Origin: Vitellaria paradoxa
Lineage: Eukaryota; Streptophyta; Magnoliopsida; Ericales; Sapotaceae
Assembly (NCBI GenBank): GCA_019916065.1
Contig: CM034241.1
Location: 1,580,562 to 1,644,561, forward strand
Length of the DNA stretch: 64,000 bases
Direction: 5' to 3'
Positions 24,568-35,947 of the stretch are shown piece by piece (the stretch's first letter is position 1; each line of letters starts with the position of its first letter). The notes under the pieces were generated by a model. That model did no database searches. It was given only the letters and a program-made list of their open reading frames with translations, and had not been told where the DNA came from. Made by a program: the position numbers and the translations under genes.

Positions 24568-27500
24568 ACCTCGTTGTTTTGTAATTTTCAATAAAATATA
24601 AAAAATAAAAATAATAAATACTTGCTGTAACAACTTTTTGGACTTTATTAACTTTAATTCAAGTTTATTTTTTAACTAATTTGAAATTTTTGTAGTTTAA
24701 TTGTTTCAAAAAAATTCTAAAAAATTTAAAAAATTTTTAAATTCTTTCGATTAAATTTTGTCACTATTACTTTTACATCACATCAATATTAACTTTTAAC
24801 TTCTTTTTATTTTATTTTATTTTTTTTACACTCCAAACACTCTCTCATGTTAATTGAATTGGCATGTCTACGAGCTGAAATCAACTTGAAGTGGATTAAT
24901 TGTCTTCAGGTTGGAATTGGGCTTGGAGCCCACTTGAAGTTTGGACCGAAACCATTTACCCATTTGATTATAATTTTATAACCCGTGACCCAAATACATT
25001 TCCCCTGTCCCAATCCATCACTGCTTTTCCTATCCGCATTTACATACATTTCCCTTCTCCCAATCCTTCACCGCTTTTCCCAGGTTTCAGGTGCCGCAGC
25101 GAAAATATTCACTGCAAGCGCTGTAATAGAAAATAAATAGTGGAAATTTGTTTACATTTAATTTAATATTTTTAATTTATTTTAATTAAAATTATTTTTA
25201 AAATAAAAATAAAAATTTTAAAAATCTAATTAGAGTACAATTAATGTGGAATGTCAAAAATCACTTGTCATTAAAGTACAAATAAATCTCCACTCTTCAT
25301 TTTTTTACTGAACCCCCTGCAGCCCCTGTAGTAGATATTTTCACTGCAGTCTCTTTGAACCCCTTTTCCTATGGGTATCAAGGAACTGTAATGAAAAAAT
25401 CCACTGCAGAAGCTACAGTAAAAAATTAAAGACTGAGATTTAATTTTTTTAATTGAATGATTCTAATTTAATTTAATTAAATTATTTTCAAAATAAAAAT
25501 TAAAATTAAAAAAATTAATTAAAACACAATTAATACAAAATATAAAAAATTATACGTCAAAAATAAAAATGAATCTCAACTATTCATTTCTCCACTCCAA
25601 CCCTACAGTGAAGCCCCCTGTTAAAAAAAAAAAAAAAAGAATTTGATCTCGAGAGATTCACTCTCTAGGCCAAACCCCTAGAGAGTGAATCTCTTTTGGT
25701 TTGTGTCACACATACCGGCCCCTCAACATGTATAACGGTAAATCGCGAACTTGTGTAGCGGCGGGGAGTCGGACCCATACCCAAGAACTGGATACGGTTC
25801 GTCCAGCCAAGGAGGCCCGTCCTACCAACCTTTACTATGCTTTGCGCCCGGAAGGCTGGCCTCAAGTTTTGCTAGAGATGAGACTTGAACTTGAGACTTT
25901 AGAGTAATAAACCCTTAAATCTCAGTCCAAGACCATTCCATCTAACCCTCGGGAGCCCCCTGTAACGCTTTTCCTATCTGCATTTACACTTGCCTGTGCA
26001 GGAGACTCTTTCCCCAAGTGCTTCCCTGCATATTTCTTCCCAAAACGCACCAAATAACGAGCTCCTTTAATTGCCATTGAAATCCGTTGTTTTCTGTCCA
26101 AGTTGTGAGGGCGCGTGTCTACATATATACATATATATATATTTCTTTACTATCTCCCAATTAGGGGAAATGTTGCCTTTTGGTTACATTTAGATTACTA
26201 AAAAATTTTAAAAATTTTAAAAAATTAAAAAATTATTCATTCTTTATCTCACTATCTAAATTACAAACTCATAATCTATATTAATTTATTACATTTTTTC
26301 TTTTTTTTTTATCACTTCAAACACAACTTTTGTATGTTGGGACGAATTTGAACGAGAACGAGACTAGTTGACCCAGAAATTCGAAACAATTTTATTGTAA
26401 CAATCAAAAATTACAAACCCAAACTCTCACTGAACTCTTTACCTTTCTGCCTCCTTTTAGTTCTCACTTTGCTTTAAAAATTTACTATAAATATCTAAAA
26501 ATTTTTTAAAATTATTTACTTTTTATTTAAATTACAAATTCATAATTTAAATCATTTTATTTTATTTTATTTTACTTTATCCCCCCAAACACATCCTTAC
26601 AAGCAAACCACGATAAAGTGCAGAACATTAATAGCTCCGTTTAAAATTCTCCAAAATAAAATAAAATTTTATAAATTTTTACGAACATGAGACAATAAAA
26701 TTAAAATTTTTCACTCACTGTATAAATTACAAGACATTTATTTTTATAATTTTAAATTATTTTATACAATTCCAAACACCTCAATGTCGGTGCAATAAAT
26801 ATCAGTAATTTCCGTGCTGAGTTGTGGTCTTCCAGATATTTCCAGCTATTTCTCGGTTCTCAATCGGTGTGCAGTTTTCGCGGCACTATTTTGAGCGTCG
26901 TTTTATTGAGAGAGCTGGCTCGTGAAGTGCTTAAATAGCACTGGGTGGCGTGGAAAGCGAGCCGACCTCATTGTTGGGACTTCCTATTGGAATTCACGGC
27001 TACCTTTCTACGTTTGCTCTTATTAGGCTCTATTCGTGAGTTTAGTTAAAAAAAAAAACCTTTCAAAAAAAAAAAAAAGAGTTTAGGAAAAAGGAGGGAA
27101 AGGAAAAAAAATATAAATAGAAAGAATTATAAGTAATAAAATTTTAAAAATTTTATCTTTCTCATAGTGAGAAGAAATAAAAAAATGTAAATTAATGAAA
27201 TTTTTAAAGCAACAAATTTATTAATAAATTAAAAATAAAAAATTATAAAAATATCTCATAACTAGGTAAATTAACAACGCTCTAATAACTCTTTAAATAA
27301 TTTAATAGTAAAATAAAAATATTTACTTTATTTTCCTTCTATTTTTTCTCAACTCACAAATAAAAAAAGAAAAAATTATAATCTTTTTTTTCTAAAAGAA
27401 ATAGATAAAAAAAAATACTACCATTTCTTTTACCTTCTTTTCCCTCTTAATTAATATTTTCTTTTTTTTTTCTCCTCTCTCCTAAACTCACAAATTCATA

Positions 27501-27573
27501 AAATTTTCTTTTCTTTTCTCTCCTAATCTCACAAACATATCCTTAAAAATTTACTATAAATTTTTTTATTTAG
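24568..27573. other. Intergenic MITE cluster
   Basis: No gene. About 24690-24850 is a MITE-like unit with the core ACATCACATCAATATTAACTT, also seen near 38.9 and 39.9 kb. About 25100-25330 and 25339-25610 are two related elements with GCAGTGAA/CTGCAG-type ends and the internal motif AATTAATGTGGAATGT / AATTAATACAAAATAT; a third lies at 38300-38530. About 26185-26330, 26467-26597 and 26637-26790 are three copies of the short family whose core is ACAAATTACAAACTCA..ATTTATC. About 27020-27545 is AT-rich with CTCACAAAC-type edges. Confidence 0.55.
25622..25953 (-). mobile_element. tRNA-derived SINE with 3' hairpin
   Basis: The minus-strand head GGGTTAGATGGAATGG (A box) and CAAGTTCAAGTCTCATC (B box) is tRNA-like. 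The 3' end is a run of A's at 25638-25622. AGCCCCCTGT is repeated at 25612-25621 and 25954-25963 as the target duplication. Near the 3' end an 18-bp perfect inverted repeat (arm AGAGATTCACTCTCTAGG) with a loop of about 7 nt spans 25651-25694. Confidence 0.8.
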
Positions 27574-28860
27574 AATTGTGCGAACTATCGCGGGATTAAA
27601 TTGATGAGCCATACGATGAAATTATGAGAGAGAGTTATTGAGAGAAGACTAAGAAGGACAACAAACGTTTCAGAGAACCAATTTGGTTTCATGCCTGGAA
27701 GATCAACCATAGAGGCTATCTTTCTCTTGAGGAGGTTAATGGAACAGTATAGAGAAGATCAAAAAGATTTTCATATGGTGTTCATCGATTTAGAGAAGGC
27801 ATATGATCGAGTTCCTAGGGAGATTCTATGGAGAGTATTGGAAAAGAAAGAAGCGTGTGTCGCATATATTGAGGTGATAAAGGACATGTATGATAGAGCC
27901 ATGACATCTATACGGACGACTGGTGGAGAGACTAATGAGTTCCCTATCACGATTGGTTTACATCAAGGCTCAGCGTTAAGCCCGTACTTGTTTGCTTTAG
28001 TTATGGATGAGATTACAAGACATATTCAGGATGAGGTGCCGTGGTGTATGTTATTTGCAGATGATATTGTTTTAGTAGATGAGACGAGAGAAGGAGTGAA
28101 TGCTAAGCTAGAATTGTGGCGGGATACGTTAGAGACAAAAGGGTTTAGGCTAAGCCGATGCAAGACGGAATATATGAAATGTAAGTTTAGTCAAAGTAGG
28201 ATAACGAGTAGTACAGAAGTAAGTTTAGGCACACAAAAGATTGTAGAGAAAGATAAATTTAGGTACCTTGGATCTATGGTGCAACAAGATGGAGGGATTG
28301 ATACTGATGTAAGTCACAGGATTCAAGCTGGATGGACCAAATGGAGGAGTGCTTCGGAGGTTTTGTGCGGCAGCAAAATCCCCCTCAAGGTGAAAGGAAA
28401 GTATTATAAGGTAGCGGTTAGACCAGCGCTGCTATATAGATCAGAGTGTTGGGCAGTAAAGCATAATCATGGTCAGAAGATGGCAGTTGCGGAGATGAGG
28501 ATGCTAAGGTGGATGTGTGGGATTACAAGGAAAGATAGGATTAGGAACGAGGAGATTATGGGTAAAGTAGGAATAGCACCGATTGAAGATAAAATGAGAG
28601 AAAACCGATTAAGATGGTTTGGCCATGTTAGAAGGCGTCCAGCAGATGCACCTGTTAAAAGGTGTGAAAGTATGGAGATTGTCAGGAGTAGGAGAGGTAG
28701 AGGAAGACCCAAGAGAAACTGGAAAGAAACCATTAAACATGACTTAACCTACTTAGATTTATCGGAGGACATGCTCCTAAACAGATCAAATTGACGTCGA
28801 CAAATCCATATAGCCGACCCCACCTAGTGGGAAAAGACTTGGTTTGGTTTAATTTAATTT
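27574..28860 (+). mobile_element. 5'-truncated RTE-type LINE
   Basis: This plus-strand fragment starts within the reverse transcriptase. Readable sequence covers [43 protein letters not shown], the catalytic FADDIVLV, and the C-terminal [12 protein letters not shown]...[16 protein letters not shown]. It ends in a TTGGTTTAATTT tail typical of plant RTE. In-frame stops at 27625-27627 and 28792-28794 both replace tryptophan codons (TGG to TGA). The longest open stretch is 27691-28794. The first part of ORF1/APE is absent, so it is a dead 5'-truncated copy. Confidence 0.9.
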
Positions 28861-29949
28861 ATGCTTCTATTTATAGACAAATTTATTATTTTAAAATTTT
28901 CATTAATTAAAATCTCTTATATCTATTTATTCTCACATTTGAGGAGATAAAAATTTTAAAATATCAATGCTCATTTTTTTACTTTTCTTTCCAATTTATT
29001 TTTTCTAAAAATGCTAGTAGACAAGTGATTAACGCTCTTTTTTATTTCATTTCTTTACATTTTTTTTATAAAAAAAATACTCTTAAACGAGCAAGAAACT
29101 GTAAAATTTTTTCTTCTCTTTTTTTTTTTTGTTCCTATTTCACTTCATTCAAACAGACTATCATGATAAAGAAATTATTTTCCAATTTTTTTAAAAAAAA
29201 ATACTCTCAAACAAGTAAGAAATTGTAAAATTCTTTCTTTTTTTTTTTTTTTTTTTTTGCTTTCTACTCCACTCCATTCAAACGCACTGTCATAATGAAG
29301 AACTAAACGCATACCATATATCTTGGGTCATCCTATCACGACCCACGAGCTAACTCTCTCGTCCCATTAGATAAAATATTACAAAAATATTACGAAAGGT
29401 CAATGAAGCGAGTTAGACCTAGATAATCCTAACTTGGCTCGACCCAACCCTACTCGGCCAAACCTCGAGAGCAGGTGGGCCAACCAGGACAAGTCGACCC
29501 GCAACCAAATTAGAGCAAGGTTAAGAGATATCAGTCCGATCCGACCTATTTTTCATTACCATTGGAAGTACCTGTATGCTGAAAAGACGGAAGACTTTCT
29601 CTTCTTATGGTTTTCTTATGGTTTTGTTTAAAGTGATAAATTTTTTTTTTTAAATAATTAAAAATATTAAAAAATTTTAAAAATAATTTATTTTTTTATA
29701 TTACTGTACAAATTACGAATTCACAATTTATCTCATTTCTCCTATTTTTATCCCTCCAAATGCAACTATACGTGTTTTCAAGAAAATAAATGAAAATAAA
29801 TAAGTAAACCATCACATACCACATCCCTAAATTAAAAAGAAAGAACCAACATTAATTCTTGTTTAAGTGGGGATATATATCAAACTTAGATTCCAAGCTG
29901 AGAGAAAATACAACAGCAAAGATGATACATAGATCAAGCATTCAAACAA
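28861..29949. other. Intergenic, MITE and T-rich sequence
   Basis: Two related segments (about 28990-29165 and 29165-29290) repeat the motif CTC(T)AAACAAG/GAGCAAGAAACTGTAAAATT with long T runs. 29640-29765 belongs to the short MITE family (TACAAATTACGAATTCACAATTTATC). No gene is supported. Confidence 0.5.
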
Positions 29950-30959
29950 TCAGAAATAGGCTACTAGAACTGCCTCTCCAAGAACGTGCCCCTGAATCGT
30001 ATCCAACAGCTTCTCCTTCGTCACCTGCAACTCAGTCCAAAAAACCAAAAAAGAGAAGGATAAAAAAAATCAAAATGAATAAAAAAAATTAATAGTTCCA
30101 AATTTATAGACTTATTACACTCTTTTTAGAATTTTTTTTTTTTAAATTTAAGAGAATTTAAAGATGGTGCAAGGACCTGTTCGGAAATACTCCAAAAATA
30201 AAACATTAACTTCTAACTTTCTTCACCAAAAATTACCCACAAAAATATTAAAAAAAAATTACCCCACACAAACTACAATTTTTTTTAATTTCTCCAACTT
30301 CAATAAATTTTTACCGTACACATAATTTTTATCCAAAAATTAACACGCGTCGACATCAGAACAAATTTTACACAATGTTTGATTTTTTTGGTTTAAAAAA
30401 ATATGCAGCCTTATAATTCACTCCTTATTTAACAGAAAGTGTAGACAATTTCAGTGTTTTAAATTAGGAGAAGTATTAAAAAAAATGTATTAAAAATTAA
30501 AATAAGCACCTTACGACCCAGATGGAGTTGATCATCATCCAATGCATAAAGCCTGAACTCCAACCTATGTCCCGGCGGCCGGTGTCCCGGGGTCGGCAAC
30601 TTAGGCCCACGCCATCCCGGAATTTTCCAGTCATTATTCCCTTCCTTCACCACGGCGTAGTCGTTGCCCACCTCCTCCTCCTTCCCGGAGAAACCCTCCG
30701 GCAAGCCCTTCAACGTCGGCGGTATGTTCACTACCACCCAGTGGGTCCATGGCACGATCGGCCCATCTGGGTCCTGGGCGTCGATGTCTTGCACCACCAG
30801 GGCTAAGCTCTTGGTTCCCTCCGGCAGGTTGTACCACTCCAACGGCGGTGACAAGTCCTTCTTAGCTCCTTGTCCGTCTCCGGTGTACTTTCTCGGCAGC
30901 CTCCCGTTGTGCTTTATGCTCGGAGACAGCAATCTAAACTCATCGCTCGGATTCGCCAT
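29950..30959 (-). CDS. YbhB/YbcL-like PEBP-family protein (2 exons)
   Basis: Member of the phosphatidylethanolamine-binding protein superfamily, bacterial-type (YbhB-like) branch; its molecular role in plants is not established. Exon 1 is 30959-30510 and exon 2 is 30024-29950, joined by a 485-bp GT..AG intron, giving 174 residues, the usual size. Family motifs are a ligand-site block DIDAQDPDGPIVPWTHWVVVNIPP (about 67-90) and GHRPPGHRLEFRLYALD (about 127-143). Exon 2 adds the closing helix VTKEKLLDTIQGHVLGEAVLVAYF. The ATG at 30959 was chosen; the in-frame upstream codon at 30971 is GTG. It lacks the features of the FT/TFL1 flowering branch. A TATA-like box lies at 31021-31030, and the promoter-proximal segment is triplicated upstream. 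I recall an Arabidopsis relative, At5g01300, beside the same neighbours. Confidence 0.93.
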
Positions 30960-31020
30960 TGATTTTCGCACTTGAAATTTCGTATAATTTCTTGCGCAAA
31001 CGTTAAATCTGTGAAGAGAT

Positions 31021-31030
31021 TTTTTTATAG
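31021..31030 (-). promoter_or_regulatory. TATA-like box of the PEBP gene
   Basis: CTATAAAAAA on the minus strand lies about 62 bp upstream of the start codon, implying transcription start near 30995. Identical boxes recur in the two upstream promoter copies. Confidence 0.55.
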
Positions 31031-31137
31031 AGAGGCCCTTGCTGGGTTGTGGGTTGGATGAGGACTATCAGAAGAAGTTTCGAGTTGCCAATGGGGACGC
31101 ACGCGATATAGCGACACGTATCAGGACACGTGGAAGG

Positions 31138-31814
31138 TGTTGGAATTCATGATTTTAACTATGAATTTTTATTGACTTTAAATCAATATTTATAAGGGTT
31201 CCATATATTATTAATTATGGATCAAATGTGGAATTAATATAATTATGTAAGAATATTAATTCCATGAATTCACATATTCAAAACCATGAATTATGTGAAT
31301 GAAAATATGTTTCAAAATAAGGACCAAAATGGGCTTGAATAAATTTTGGGCTTGAATGATCTCATTTTGGATTTTGGGCTTAGAAAATTCTGTGGCCCAT
31401 TAGCCCAATCTAATTATTAGCCCAGTCCAAATATTGTTTTTCTAAAACTACGTCGTTTTGAAATATCTCTTCCTAACAGGCATGTCTGTTCTATGAACAG
31501 ATGACCCTCTTTATGAATGGTGGTGTCTATTTTTCCAATAGACATGGCTAATGGCTAATTATTTAAACATTCATCTTTGCATAAAAATAGGTTAGATTTT
31601 TTTGCATTAAAAACAATGCATAAAAAATTCTTTTGAATAAGGAAATTCATTCTGCAAACAAAGAATACAAGCAAAGTTTGGTTCGCAAGAACACACAAAA
31701 TTGTCGCTTCCTTTTGTGTGTATGTGTGATCATTCTATCCTGGGAGACTGACGTCCGTTAAAACCAGAAGCCTTGTGGGGGGCGAATTCAGTCTTAAGGA
31801 GATAGTGTCCAACA
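31138..31814. mobile_element. Solo-LTR-like element, copy 1
   Basis: 677 bp bounded by the inverted ends TGTTGG and CCAACA, as in many plant copia LTRs, with no coding sequence. It contains an A/T-rich TATA-like region (TGCATAAAAAT) and GGGCTT/GCCCAAT motifs common in such LTRs. The bases flanking it (GAAGG and CTAGG) are not a clean target duplication, so the solo-LTR reading is an inference. An inserted stretch of about 85 bp follows it before the next promoter copy. Confidence 0.5.
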
Positions 31815-32064
31815 CTAGGCTTGATCAGTGAATTCAATTTTCTGTACAAGCTTGTAAGCTCAATTTTATGATATTTAGTTTTCTCAAAACAGTGACTAAT
31901 TATTTCGTATAATTTCTTGCGCAAACGTTAAATCTGTGAAGAGATTTTTTATAGAGAGGGCCCTCGCTGGGTTGTTGGTTGGATGAGGACTATCAGAAGA
32001 AGTTTCGAGTTGCCAATGGGGACGCACGCGATGTAGCGACACGTATCAGGACACGTGGAAGGTG

Positions 32065-32739
32065 TTGGAATTCATGGTTTTAACTATGAATTTTTATTGA
32101 CTTTAAACCAATATTTATAAGGGTTCCATATATTATTAATTATGGATCAAATGTGGAATTAATATAATTATGTAAGAATATTAATTCCATGAATTCACAT
32201 ATTCAAAACCATGAATTATGTGAATGAAAATAGGTTTCAAAGTAAGGACCAAAATGGGCTTGAATAAATTTTGGGCTTGAATGATCTCATTTTGGATTTT
32301 GGGCTTAGAAAATTCTGTGGCCCATTAGCCCAATCTAATTATTAGCCCAGTCCAAATATTGTTTTTCTAAAATTACGTCGTTTTGAAATATCTCTTCCTA
32401 ACAGGCATGTCTGTTCTATGAACAGATGACCCTCTTTATGAATGGTGGTGTCTATTCTTCTAATAGACATGGCTAATGGCTAATTATTTAAACATTCATC
32501 TTTGCATAAAAATAAGTTAGATTTTTTTGCATTAAAAACAATGCATAAAAAATTCTTTTGAATAAGGAAATTCATTCTGCAAACAAAGAATACAAGCAAA
32601 GTTTGGTTAGCAAGAACACACAAAATTGTCGCTTCCTTTTGTGTGTATGTGTGATTATTCTATCCTGGGAGACTGACGTCCGTTAAAACTAGAAGTCTTG
32701 TGGGGGGCGAATTCAGTCTTAAGGAGGTAGTGTCCAACA
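32065..32739. mobile_element. Solo-LTR-like element, copy 2
   Basis: Near-identical to 31138-31814 (a few substitutions and a 2-bp length difference), with the same TGTTGG..CCAACA ends. It was created by tandem duplication rather than by separate insertion, because the flanking sequence is duplicated with it. Confidence 0.5.
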
Positions 32740-33806
32740 CTAGACTTGATCAGTGAATTTAATTTTTTGTACAAGCTTGTAAGTTCAATTTTATGATATT
32801 TAGTTTTCTCAAAACAGTGGCTAATTATTTCGTATAATTTCTTGCGCAAACGTTAAATATGTGAAGAGATTTTTTTATAGAGAGGGCCCTCGCTGGGTTG
32901 TGGGTTGGATGAGGGCTATCAGAAGAAGTTTCGAGTTGCCAATGGGGACGCACGCGATGTAGCGACACGTGGCTAATTATGGAAGGCAGAAGGGTCTGGG
33001 AATTGTCGCTCAGGGGTGAGTAATTGCGGTTCTACGTGGTGTCCAAGCAAATCGAGCGGAGTCAGGAAACATCCAAATGCGATAAGCAGTGGATAAGGCT
33101 CAAAATGTTAAAAAGGGAAGCTTTCGAGCGTCGACCCGTGCAATGAACGCAATTATATCGTAATTTTTTATTAACAAAAATAAATTTTTAAATATATTAT
33201 AATTATTTTAATAAAATTGTATAATTTTAAATAATAGTCATGAATTATTTTTTATATTTATATTTTTTATTTATGCTAATTTTAATAAGTAAATAGAATT
33301 GATTAAAATCATATTTTTATATGAACACTAAAAATTTATATTTTATCAAATCTCAATCTAATTCAATTTTAAAACTCTAATTTAACTGTAAAACATATAT
33401 TAAACCTCAAATCTATTTAATGGAGATAATTTTTTTATTTTAAAATGTTTGTCAAATTTTTAATATATACTTTTATTTTTTAATTATTGACTTGATTAAA
33501 AATATTATTAAAATAATTTTTCAACCTAATTGTCAACATGATAAATTTAAATTTTTATAAAAATTATTACTCCTAAGCCCAATTAATATCTAGGTATTTT
33601 TATTAATAGAGGCATTTTTGTGTTTTTAAATTTAAAATATATTAATTTTTTTAATTTAAATAATATTTGGTAATTTCTAATCAATTTCTTAAATTAATAT
33701 TTAGATACAAATTTTATAACAATAACAAAATAATAAATTAATTGGTCCAACTATAATGGACCATTAAGCAAATAGGTCAATTTCATGAATTCATGAGTTT
33801 TCACAT

Positions 33807-33960
33807 TAAGGGTGCGTTTGGTTTACTAAAAAAACGTTGAAAAATTTTAAAAATCTTTGAAAATTATTCACTTTTATCTTATTGTACAAATTACAAACTC
33901 ACCAATTATCTTACTTTATTTCAATTTATTTCACTTTTTGTTACCTAAAACGCACCCTAA
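33807..33960. mobile_element. Tourist-like MITE with TAA target duplication
   Basis: 148 bp (33810-33957) with terminal inverted repeats GGGTGCGTTTGG and AAACGCACCC, flanked by TAA on both sides. A 3-bp TAA/TTA duplication is characteristic of PIF/Harbinger-derived Tourist MITEs. Relatives with the same core occur near 26.2, 26.5, 26.7, 29.7, 43.5, 53.9 and 60.4 kb. Confidence 0.8.
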
Positions 33961-34445
33961 TAGAAGTCATTTGTCACAATCCTGGCGGTTTATACACAAA
34001 AAAAAAAGTAAAATTCTATTCATCTATCGGTGTGGGAACAAAAAAAAGGTTAATTTTTTGTGAATGAGAAGAACAAATTTAGAAAATGGAGAGTATTAAA
34101 ACATGTCATGTAAAATTTATTTCATCTGTATCTATTACTAAATTTCTAAGATGAGTCGAATTAATTTTGAATAATATTTTATCTGAAATTTCACTTTAAA
34201 TTTCTTTTAAAAGACTTTTTCCAATAATTACTTTATTTTTTTACACATAAAGAATTTAATATTATAAAATAATAAAAAACATGATTTTATAAATTTAATG
34301 AATGAAGTTCACTGTAAATTTTTTTCAAAATTTTATTTTAGAAAATTCATAATTTCAATGAATTTAAATATTAAATTTATAATTAATTAAAAATTCATAA
34401 ATTTAATTATTAAAAGAAATTTAATGATAAAAAATATTTAAATTT

Positions 34446-34566
34446 TTTTTTTTTTTTTTGAAAGGTGAATTTTTTTTTTTTTTTTTTTAAGGGGAGGGGG
34501 AAGACTCGAACTCGAGTCATGAGCAGGTAGGAAAGGCTCTTAACCACTGAGCTAAAGGCCACGCTC
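34446..34566 (-). mobile_element. tRNA-derived SINE
   Basis: The minus-strand head GGCCTTTAGCTCAGTGGTTAAG looks like a tRNA D-arm, and GAGTTCGAGTCTTCC like a T-arm (B box). The tail is poly(A). Target duplication AAAAATATTTAAATTT lies at 34430-34445 and 34567-34582. Confidence 0.85.
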
Positions 34567-34904
34567 AAAAATATTTAAATTTGATAACACTATATATTGT
34601 AATTGATTAAAAAATAACGTCCTTAATTGTTAACAAAAAAAAAAGAAAAAAAACTAAACTCTAAAATAAAATTTCAAAAAAAAAAAGCTTATAGTGCAAA
34701 GTGAACTTCATCTACTAGTTTTATAAATCAAATGTATTTTATTATTTTATAATATTAAATTATTTACGAGTAAAAAAAATCAAGTAATTATTGGAAAAAT
34801 GTTTTAAAAGAAATTTAAACTTAAAGTGAAATTTTAGCCAATATATTATTCAAAATTAATTCAACTCAACTTAAAAATTTATTTCATTCATACGCATAAA
34901 AAAG

Positions 34905-35060
34905 GTGTTCTGGTGGCGGTACTCGACAAAACAGCCATTGGCCTCCCAGACTCTTCGCTTGGCGTGAGTTCGATTCCACCCTTAAAGCAATTTTTTGAGG
35001 CAACAGCAGCCCCACCTTGGCGGGCTTTCAATCGGAGACGGCGCATTTTATAGATCTTTT
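34905..35060 (+). mobile_element. Probable tRNA-derived SINE
   Basis: TGGTGGCGGTACTCGAC may be an A box, and GTGAGTTCGATTCCACC is a good B box. The following CCTTGGCGGGC...ATCGGAGACGG is unusually GC-rich for its surroundings. The ends and target duplication were not resolved. Confidence 0.5.
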
Positions 35061-35947
35061 GATTAAAAGTTTACCGGTTGAAATAGAATCTTATTTTTTT
35101 AAATTAAAAATATATAAATATATGTAATTTAAATTAACATTAAATTGATACTAAAAATAATGTCACATCCCAAATTTTAAAATTGTAACAATCTATATAA
35201 TAAAACAGAACATTTTTTTAAGGTATTATTTTCACAATTAAGATTCAATGATTAAGAATTATTTTTTTCGTTCATTCAATGATTGAAATCATTTTTATAT
35301 TTTTAATTTCCCATTTAATTTTTATTTTAGTGGATTCTATTATCATCTATTTTAAAAACAGTTTGGTTATTTTAAATTTTACCGTATTTCAAGCATGGAT
35401 ATCATATACAGATCAAAACTACCGACTTAAATTTCACTTAATTATAATTCTAGAAAGTTGAACCTTTCAAATTAAAATATCATAGTTTGTGTTTCTTTTA
35501 TAGTTCTTATCAAAATTTAATTAGAGAGAGAAATAGAAAATAAAACATATGTAATAATTGTTATGGCTTAAAGTTTTGCAAAAAAATTTTAGAAAATTGT
35601 ATCAAAGTCATACTTTGTAATCTTTTAAAGCTATTAGTCACATTCAAAAAAAAAATATTACTTTTAAGTCACATTAATGTGAAAACTTTTGTATTTAAGT
35701 AACACTTTTGAGTGGGTCCCACGAGTTTGTTTTAAATATAATTTCTAATATACCGATAATATCTTTTATTTCTATAACAAAGTTACACATTTTATTTCCG
35801 GGAATCACGTGAAGATATGATTTACCGAGAATCACGCTTCTTTCGTTTTTTTTTTTCTTTCCTTGTTTTCAGTTTCATTATTTACAGTTTTAGTCGTGAA
35901 GATATTAAAAAGATAGAACTTATTTGGTCTATCTTCTTCATGGATTG

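Larger units (their letters stand above)
30977..32970. repeat. Tandem triplication of the PEBP gene's proximal promoter (period 925 bp)
   Basis: The sequence beginning ATTTCGTATAATTTCTTGCG occurs at 30977, 31902 and 32827, exactly 925 bp apart. Copies 1 and 2 each contain about 160 bp of promoter plus about 765 bp of inserted DNA. Copy 3 has only the promoter part and breaks off at 32970, continuing into unrelated sequence. Each promoter part holds a TATA-like box on the minus strand (31021-31030, 31945-31954, 32871-32880) and a CACGTG G-box (31127-31132, 32054-32059, 32966-32971). Copies 1 and 2 are nearly identical, so the amplification is recent. Confidence 0.9.
32971..35947. other. AT-rich intergenic region with SINEs and a MITE
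   Basis: No gene. Apart from the mobile elements listed separately (33810-33957, 34446-34566, about 34905-35060) the sequence is AT-rich, with no ORF resembling a known protein. Confidence 0.55.

Noticed and set aside
27691..28794. RTE reverse transcriptase as an intact gene
   Set aside because: In-frame stops replace tryptophans on both sides and the 5' half is missing.
29950..30959. PEBP gene as an FT/TFL1 flowering regulator
   Set aside because: The two-exon structure and motifs fit the bacterial-type YbhB-like branch, not the four-exon FT/TFL1 plan.
31730..31924. Minus-strand 64-codon ORFs repeated at 31.7 and 32.7 kb as a small duplicated gene
   Set aside because: They lie across the end of the LTR-like insert and promoter copy; their duplication is a by-product of the 925-bp repeat.
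34446..34566. tRNA-like sequence as a functional tRNA
   Set aside because: The acceptor stem does not close, a poly(A) tail follows and a 16-bp target duplication flanks it, so it is a SINE; the same reasoning applies at 16.3, 25.8, 46.2 and 54.2 kb.
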